The translations under genes and the position numbers were made by a program. A DNA stretch of 64,000 nt, taken from NCBI RefSeq assembly GCF_000276665.1, contig NW_004955476.1, positions 8,662,898 to 8,726,897 of the forward strand, given 5' to 3'. The notes under the pieces were generated by a model, which worked only from the letters and a program-made list of their open reading frames with translations, was not told the DNA's origin and did not search any database. The DNA comes from Chinchilla lanigera (lineage: Eukaryota; Chordata; Mammalia; Rodentia; Chinchillidae). This document shows positions 58,041 through 64,000 of this stretch, in pieces. The stretch's first letter is position 1. Each line of letters opens with the position of its first letter.

Positions 58041-58786
58041 AACTGCCACACTTCCATCTCATAAATTTATCATAAAATTGACACTTTTAAAGATATAAAG
58101 AGTTATAAACATAGAATCTCAATGAACTTTAAATCAATGTTTCCCACTGAGTTATTACATAATCCAGGAACACATTCTTGTGTAATACCCACATACATAT
58201 CTGTGGAAAACGCTTTGGGCATTGTTGATTAGAACAAACAATATGACTACCCCACACACGAAATCTATGCAACTTTCATTAATGAAAATATGTGTTTTGC
58301 TTGATGCTAAAATATACTGAGTAGTTTGATGGTTTTGCATTTGCTCTACTGAATATTCTCCAATTTCAAACAGAGTCCAATGTGGGACTCCATGAAATGT
58401 CATCATACTGATTTACACACCAGTTCACAGGACAAAGAGCATTTTCACAAGTACCTCAAGTATCTCAGGCAAATGCATTCTGTACTTTGTGTACTCCCTT
58501 CAAACAATACAGAAAGAAATGCGTTGCTTAAAGCTGATCAGCACACAAATACGAGAATGTGGTTCCTCTGGCGTCTGGTACACAGATACTTCAAAATTCA
58601 AGTTCAACTCTGTAATCCCAGAGAGCGCGGAGAGGCTGCCCCTAGCACCACTCCTCCGAAGTTCTGTGTGAGTCTGTGGTCCTAAGAACCGCCTCTGTTT
58701 AGGACAGCGACTGAAACCACTGGCTCGTACTTGCAAAAGAGGCCCAGTGGGAATCTGCAATGAGTATGAATTAAAAGGCAAAACCA

Positions 58787-58912
58787 GGGCTGGGGATTTA
58801 GCTCAGCAGCACAGCACCTGCCTGGCAAGTGCAAGGTCGTGAGTTCGATTCCCAGAACAGGAAAAACCCAATAAATAAATAAATAAATAATAAATAAATA
58901 AATAAATAAATG
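58787..58912 (+). mobile_element. ID-type SINE with (AAAT)n tail
   Basis: The body 'gggctggggatttagctcag' to 'gtcgtgagttcgattcccag' closely matches the copy at 23,593. The tail has expanded to an AAAT microsatellite. Flanking repeats GGCAAAACCA (58,777-58,786) and GGCAAAGCCA (58,913-58,922) form a 9/10 target duplication. Confidence 0.93.
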
Positions 58913-58922
58913 GGCAAAGCCA

Positions 58923-60144
58923 CAGAACTCATTATAAACCTCCAGCTCATGCCCAGGGAGCAGAAGCATCACGAGTTCGTGTTTGTACATGAAAGCCTGG
59001 TAGGCAGGTTAGAAATATGAGTAAGACATATTTTTTACTCCAAGTAACTCAGGAAAAAAAGTAACCAACAGTTTTAAGACACGCATGATCCACTGCCAAA
59101 GAAGAAAATCAGAGGAGATAGCAAATGAGGAAGCTCAAGCAAGGAGGTTGACAGCTGTGAAATAAACCCTGAGTTTCACACCTGGAGATGGCTAATGGCC
59201 TTGGAGAGGGCAGACACAGTATCACAATTGCTAGGAAAGTTGCTCACAAAAGGTTAATCACAACTACTTTCACCTGACAATACGCACCTCACCTGGAACC
59301 TAAGTTTAGAATTTATTGTCATTTGGTCAGAAATCTCTGAGTTGTAATAAACCTCATGAGTTACAGCATGGCAATGTGTTTAAAAATGCTTTCATGCCTA
59401 CCTTCTTTTCAGACTGCAGAGAGCAGTTAAATGCTCTATTTTTCAAAACTCATATGTGAATTTGTCTCTGCTGTCTAGAGCAGAAATTGAAGGACGCTTT
59501 CAAAATGCATCAGCTTCGGCAGCTTTTCCCTTAGACACAGGCTTTCATGTAGCTGACCTCAAAGATCATTTACTCAGGCCAGTTCCACACATGAATCTGC
59601 CCAGACTGTGAGGAAATCTCCCCGCTTCTCAGCTGCATGTGTTCCGTCTCTGGCCGGACACCGAGGAGAGTGCACAACTCCCATTCTCAGGGCTGGTGCT
59701 GCTTTGAGGGCAGCCCTGGCAGAACCAGGGAAGACCGCACCTAGGATCTGTGCCTGTGTTTCCCAGCTCACAAAGAGAAAGACAACAGTGGCAACAGACT
59801 GTTTCCCACAAGGGTTGGATGTCCTGTAGACCACTGTTCACCCAACCTTCATAAATTACTCGTTGGCTCTTTGGAATGCTCTGTTTATTCCTGTCTTGGC
59901 GATTCCTGCTCAGCCTTTGTGATCCTCCTCCAATCAGCCCTTTACTTTTGCAAAGTTTGCCTGACCATTACAAGTCTACAATCTTGCTTAAAGCACTACA
60001 TTTACTTATTTTTTTAAAACCGTGGGTTTTTTTCCCCACATATTTTAAGAATGACTTTGCCTTGTCTTGAATATCCAAGCCTCCTCAGAAATGATGGAAG
60101 CAAACGTGCATTAAATGGCTATGACAGCTTCTATAACTGCCTTA
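58923..60144. other. no gene recognised
   Basis: Unassigned. Mirrored short frames at 59,574-59,841 on both strands have no domain. Confidence 0.45.
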
Positions 60145-60245
60145 CATGGTTGGAAATATCCTCTCTCCCATAGACAAGGAACTTGAAACTCAGAGGATTC
60201 TGAAGTAAAGTGGCAAGAAATGACCAATCCCAGACTGGATGCTGG
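60145..60245 (-). mobile_element. MIR, reversed
   Basis: 'catagacaaggaacttgaaa', 'ctcagaggattctgaagtaa' and 'tgaccaatcccagactggat' fit the reversed MIR core. Confidence 0.6.
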
Positions 60246-60294
60246 CTGGCCCCTTCACTGCAGTGCTCCTATGCCAGCTGAGGTGCACAATCTG

Positions 60295-60812
60295 GATTGT
60301 CCACTTGACTGGATGAAGAGAAGCCTGAAGAGGTGACTGGATTTTGAGGGTGCTGAGCCCTTGGTGTTTTGAGTACATGGCTGAATGGGCTGGTAGCAGT
60401 GAGGGCTTGGTTGAAAGAGCCAGGTTATTGGGGGAATCCCTTTTGTGGGGTTAAGCTTCATTGTATCCATTCATTGTCTTGGGAACCATCTAGGGAATTC
60501 CTGGGGCACACTTCTTGGTTTGTCTGCATGTGTCATGAAAGTGTGACCTTGGGTCACATACAACTGGCTTGGGTTCTATAACTGGCTCTCGGGCCCTCCT
60601 CTCTGGCACTGTTCCCCTCCTCTGCGTCACAGCTGCCCTAAACTAAGCGTCTCTGCTCTGCAATGCTCTTCCTCCATGACGTTCCTGCCCGGGAGCCAGC
60701 TGGCTATGAACTGGACCTCCTGGAACCAAGAGCCATACTAAACCTCTTGTCCTTTAAGTTTTGGATGTCAGGTACTTTGTCGTAGCAACAGGAACGCTGA
60801 CTAGTTCACCAC
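60295..60812 (+). mobile_element. ERVL-type LTR-like repeat
   Basis: Begins near 'attgtccacttgactggatg' and ends near 'gtagcaacaggaacgctgac', a layout typical of ERVL-related LTRs (gtcaacttgat... to ...aaccctgacta). Family assignment is by eye. Confidence 0.55.
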
Positions 60813-61035
60813 GGAAGAGCCTGTCTTTGCTTTGTTCCTTCCCTCTCAGTCACTTCCTGGCTCTCAGGAGGTGGGTAGCTTCCTCCCACCATGCCATCTA
60901 CCATGATATTTCTGTCTTGGAGCCGGACGACCACGGACTGAAAGATCTGAAACTGTGAGGCAAAATAAACCTCTCCTGCTGTGAGCTGTGTAGATCAGGT
61001 ATTCGGTCACAGTGACACAAGCTGACCAAGAGACT
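60813..61035 (+). mobile_element. LTR 3' part, related MaLR/ERVL-like family
   Basis: The 3'-end wording 'actgaaagatctgaaactgt', 'gaggcaaaataaacctctcc' and 'caggtattcggtcacagtga' parallels the LTRs at 14.4 and 56.5 kb. It lies directly after another LTR in the same orientation. Confidence 0.65.
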
Positions 61036-61469
61036 GCCACAGCAGAGGCTACAGACCTTGCTGCATGTATGAAGGGTTTGTGTTTTAATGAGAAAGAGAT
61101 ATACTCCCCCATTTCTTCATGGGTTCAGAAGTAAAAGCATTGTGTCCACCAAGAAAGTGAAAGATCACTGATGCACCATGGAGGACAAAAGGCGAGAAAT
61201 GAAGACCTTTTGAAAATTAAGGCCACTGAACATAACAGGCTGGTTGATAAAAGAAAAAGTTCTATGTGCTAATGGTCAGAGATTATATAAGACATAAGCC
61301 CTTCTTTAGTGGTGCTGCCTCAATATCAAAGAGTATCAAAGAGACATATGGTATATTTCAGACACATTAGTGATATTTAAAAAGCCAGGCTGGCTGAAAC
61401 ATCCCTGTGGTTCCTAGAACTCAAAGCCCTCCCAACGTTTTATTTCTTATTTTCAGGAACTTTTATTTT

Positions 61470-61810
61470 CTACTATGTGCCAGTATCCCCTGGTTAAGTA
61501 AAGGAGATGCTATGTCATCCTTGCCTTTGAAGAGTAAATTGTCTATTTTAGGAAATATCCATAATAGAATCTGATGTGAGGGGTGATATTTTAGGAAACA
61601 TCAGCAGTGGAGTATGAGGAGAAGATCAGACACAAGGAAGTATAGTGCTGTTACAGAGAAAGGACTAATCAACTCTGTCGAAGTGGGTCAAAGAAGGCTT
61701 TTGATGGAGTTGCTTGGGTTGAGTTTTAAAGCACTAAAAGACTTTGGTAAGAATGTTCAAGACAGAAGAAACTATATTGCAAAGGCATTGTAGCGTGGAA
61801 AATCAGGGCA
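61470..61810 (+). repeat. old mammalian dispersed repeat
   Basis: 'tactatgtgccagtatcccc', 'catccttgcctttgaagagt', 'gtcaaagaaggcttttgatg', 'gcttgggttgagttttaaag', 'attgcaaaggcattgtagcg' follow one old repeat over about 340 bases. Confidence 0.55.
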
Positions 61811-62324
61811 TTCTCCCAGAAGTTGGGGCAGCTCCCTTACTGTACAAGGAGCATGGGCAAGGGATGGGGGGATGAGTAGCACCAACCTGCCTTCCATAAG
61901 CTTCCTAGGAAAGAACTTCTTAATACAGACTGACTAAAAATCAGCAACTAATTTTTTAAGAAAAACTATATACTTTAATATATTTCTGAAAAAAAATATG
62001 AAAAGACCAGGTAGAAATATAGATTGTTTGGTGGGACCTACTCAGGCAGAAGGCAAGCATCAGCAGTTCTCCACACACAGGAATAGGTACTCAGGTAAGA
62101 GAGTGAGGAGTCTTGAAAGAAGTGAAGATGTCACCATGTTGGGACCTAAACAGTGGTGGGAAGGGGAAGGGGGGAAGGAATGGCACGTGAGGAAATAGTC
62201 AAAGTGTGTTGTATGCATGTAGATAAATGCCAAATAAAACCCACTATTCTCTCTAATATGTGCTAATTTTTTTAAAAAGATTGCATTTGAGTTCATCGTC
62301 CTAGCTACAGGTACAACTGAACAG

Positions 62325-62520
62325 ATGAAGCCTGACCATCCTACATTCTTGCAACCATTCAGCAAGCATTTATGGAATGTTTGTTTTGTGCCAAGACTTG
62401 CTTTAGATGCAAGGAATACAACAAGGAATAGAAAGCTCTTTCCTGCTGCTTGGACCATGTGTTCTGGAGGAAAGAAACCAAACAATCCACAGAGAAGTGA
62501 GACTATGACAGGTTGATAAG
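62325..62520 (+). repeat. old mammalian dispersed repeat
   Basis: 'attcagcaagcatttatgga', 'atgtttgttttgtgccaaga' and 'aaggaatacaacaaggaata' match the head of the repeat type seen at 61,470. Confidence 0.55.
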
Positions 62521-62774
62521 TGATATGGAGAAAAAGAAAACAGGAAAGGAGGCTAGTGAGTGTGTGGACACGTGGAGGAGGGGATAATGGTTTCTAAAAA
62601 TATTAAGAGCTCTCTAATAAAGTAGTGTTTTAGGAAATGGAATGAAATAATGGACCAGGATGCACAGCTTAGGAAGAATATGTCACATTCCAAATAAATT
62701 TTAGGAACGTTTTCTCTAGTTTTGTGAGGTATGCTAATGATGTTTTGAGGTTGCAGTAAACCTGTATAACAGTG

Positions 62775-64000
62775 TTGGGACTATGGCCATTTTCACTATG
62801 TTGGCTCTTCATATCCATGAGCAAGGGATAACTCTCCATTTTCTGATGTTCTCTTCAATCTCCTTTTCAAGAGTACTGCAATTTTCAATGTGCAGATCTT
62901 TTATTTCCTTGGTCAGATTCCTATGTATTTCATTTTTTGGATGCTGTTGTAAAGGGTGTGGCTTCACTGATTTCTCTCTCAGTGTGTTGTTTGTGTACAG
63001 GAATGCTATTGATTTTTGAGTGTTGATTTTGTATGCAGTTACACTGCCGAATTTGGTTATTAAGTCTAGAAGTCTTTTGGTAGAGTTTTTCATGTCTTCT
63101 ATGTAGAATATCATGTCATCTTCAAAAAATGATAATTTAAATTCTTCCTTTCCTATCCTTATTCCTTTTACTTCTTTCTCTTGTCTAATTGCCCTGATTA
63201 ATGTTTGCAGAACTATGTTGAATAGGAGTGGTTATAGTGGACATCCTTGTCTTGTTCCTGATTTTAGAGTGGAAGCATTCAGTTTTTAACCATTTAGTAT
63301 GATGCTTGCTCTTGGTTTGTCATAGATGACTTTTATCAGATAAAATTTATCTGATATTTATTGAGATAAAGACCATCTGTTGCAATTTTCTGTAGGGTTT
63401 CTTCTCATGAATGAGTTTTGAACTTTGTCAAATGCTTTTTCTCCATTAAATATGGAGATGATCATATGATTTTTTTTCCTAGTTTTGGTAATATGGTGCA
63501 TTTCATGTATTGATTTACATATGTTGAGCCATCCTTGCTTTCCTGGTATGAATCCTACACGGTCATGGTGTACAATCTTCTTGATGATTTGCTGCATTCT
63601 GTTTGTCAGTATCTCACTGAGGATTTTTGCATCTATGTTGGTTAAAGAGATTGGCCTGTAGTTTTCTTTTTTGGTTGGGTTCTTCTCTGGTTTTGGAATC
63701 TGGGTAATACTTGCCTCCAAGAATGATTTTGGAAGTATTGCTTCCCTTTCAATTTCTTTAAAGAGTTTCAGCATTAGTGGTAAAAGTTCTTCTTTAAATT
63801 TTTTTGTAGAATTCAACAATGAATTCATCAGGGCCTGGGCTTTCTTTGTTGGTAAAATTTTAATTACATTTTCAATTTCATTAGCTGATATTGGGTTATT
63901 TAGAATTTTTATATCTTCTTGATTTAGTTTTGGCAATTTCATTGTGTCTAGGAATCTGTCCATTTCTTCTATGGTTTCTATATTATTAAAATATAGGTTC
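62775..64000 (-). mobile_element. LINE-1 ORF2 fragment (reverse transcriptase), partial
   Basis: Read on the minus strand from the right edge, this is the reverse-transcriptase region of a LINE-1 ORF2. An open stretch at 63,963-63,358 contains KENYRPISLTNIDAKILSEIL, HHDRVGFIPG and EKAFDKVQ. TRQGCP follows at about 63,235-63,253, then the palm motif and the INTQKSIAFLYTNN segment (63,114-62,809). The copy is dead: motif A, normally S-I-D-A-E-K-A-F, reads S-I-F-N-G-E-K-A-F, so the catalytic Asp is gone. The palm F-A-D-D reads F-E-D-D, and stops and frameshifts separate the blocks. The 3' part of ORF2 and the 3' UTR are absent at the left end, and the 5' part lies outside the window. Confidence 0.93.

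Noticed and set aside
58787..58860. tRNA gene
   Set aside because: Same reason as above: it is a second ID-type SINE with an AAAT tail.
58680..58990. 102-codon minus-strand frame with a repeated-residue membrane-like stretch
   Set aside because: The hydrophobic stretch is translation of the (AAAT)n tail of the SINE.

Overview
The window looks like mammalian nuclear DNA from a rodent outside the mouse/rat group. It carries tRNA-derived ID-type SINEs with a 'GGGGCTGGGGATTTAGCTCA' head, 7SL-derived B1-type SINEs, composite elements joining the two, and old mammalian repeats (MIR, L2, MER5A, MLT1-like LTRs). The B1 copies carry the 'gaactacatagtgagaccctgtctc' wording typical of non-murine rodents. 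A castorimorph such as beaver is my best guess, but the sequence alone does not prove it.

I found no intact protein-coding gene and no exon I can name. The open frames are short (the longest are about 200 codons), and the few with recognisable protein similarity belong to transposable elements. The window reads as intergenic or intronic DNA.

Layout. 1-7.3 kb: B1 copies, MIRs, simple repeats and a CpG-rich block with an inverted CCAAT box near 2.2-2.6 kb. 7.3-17 kb: an ERVL-type LTR, MIR/L2 pieces and a three-level nest of LTRs at 13.9-14.9 kb whose innermost member keeps a perfect 5-bp target duplication. 17-28 kb: a telomere-like GGGTGA/TTAGG tract, MIRs, a young ID SINE with an exact 13-bp duplication, and a 0.4-kb poly(A)-tailed insertion of unknown source with a 14-15-bp duplication. 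28-34 kb: old LINE-1, MER5A and MIR, then a decayed piggyBac transposase copy split by a B1. 34-45 kb: an ERV-like LTR piece, a CpG-dense block with a CTCF-like site, and a 100-N assembly gap at 38,164-38,263 whose two flanks repeat the same sequence. 45-54 kb: LTR-retrotransposon internal-like sequence, a minus-strand poly(A)-tailed segment, and a CpG-rich block with a second CTCF-like site facing the first. 54-64 kb: LINE-1 pieces, LTRs, ID and B1 SINEs, and a LINE-1 ORF2 fragment on the minus strand that runs off the right edge.

The most notable items are the piggyBac fossil, the mirrored flanks of the assembly gap, the nested LTR series, the convergent CTCF-like pair and the unidentified retroinsertion. 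No gene network can be described. The activity visible is successive insertion and decay of mobile elements, with three CpG-dense blocks as the best candidates for regulation.
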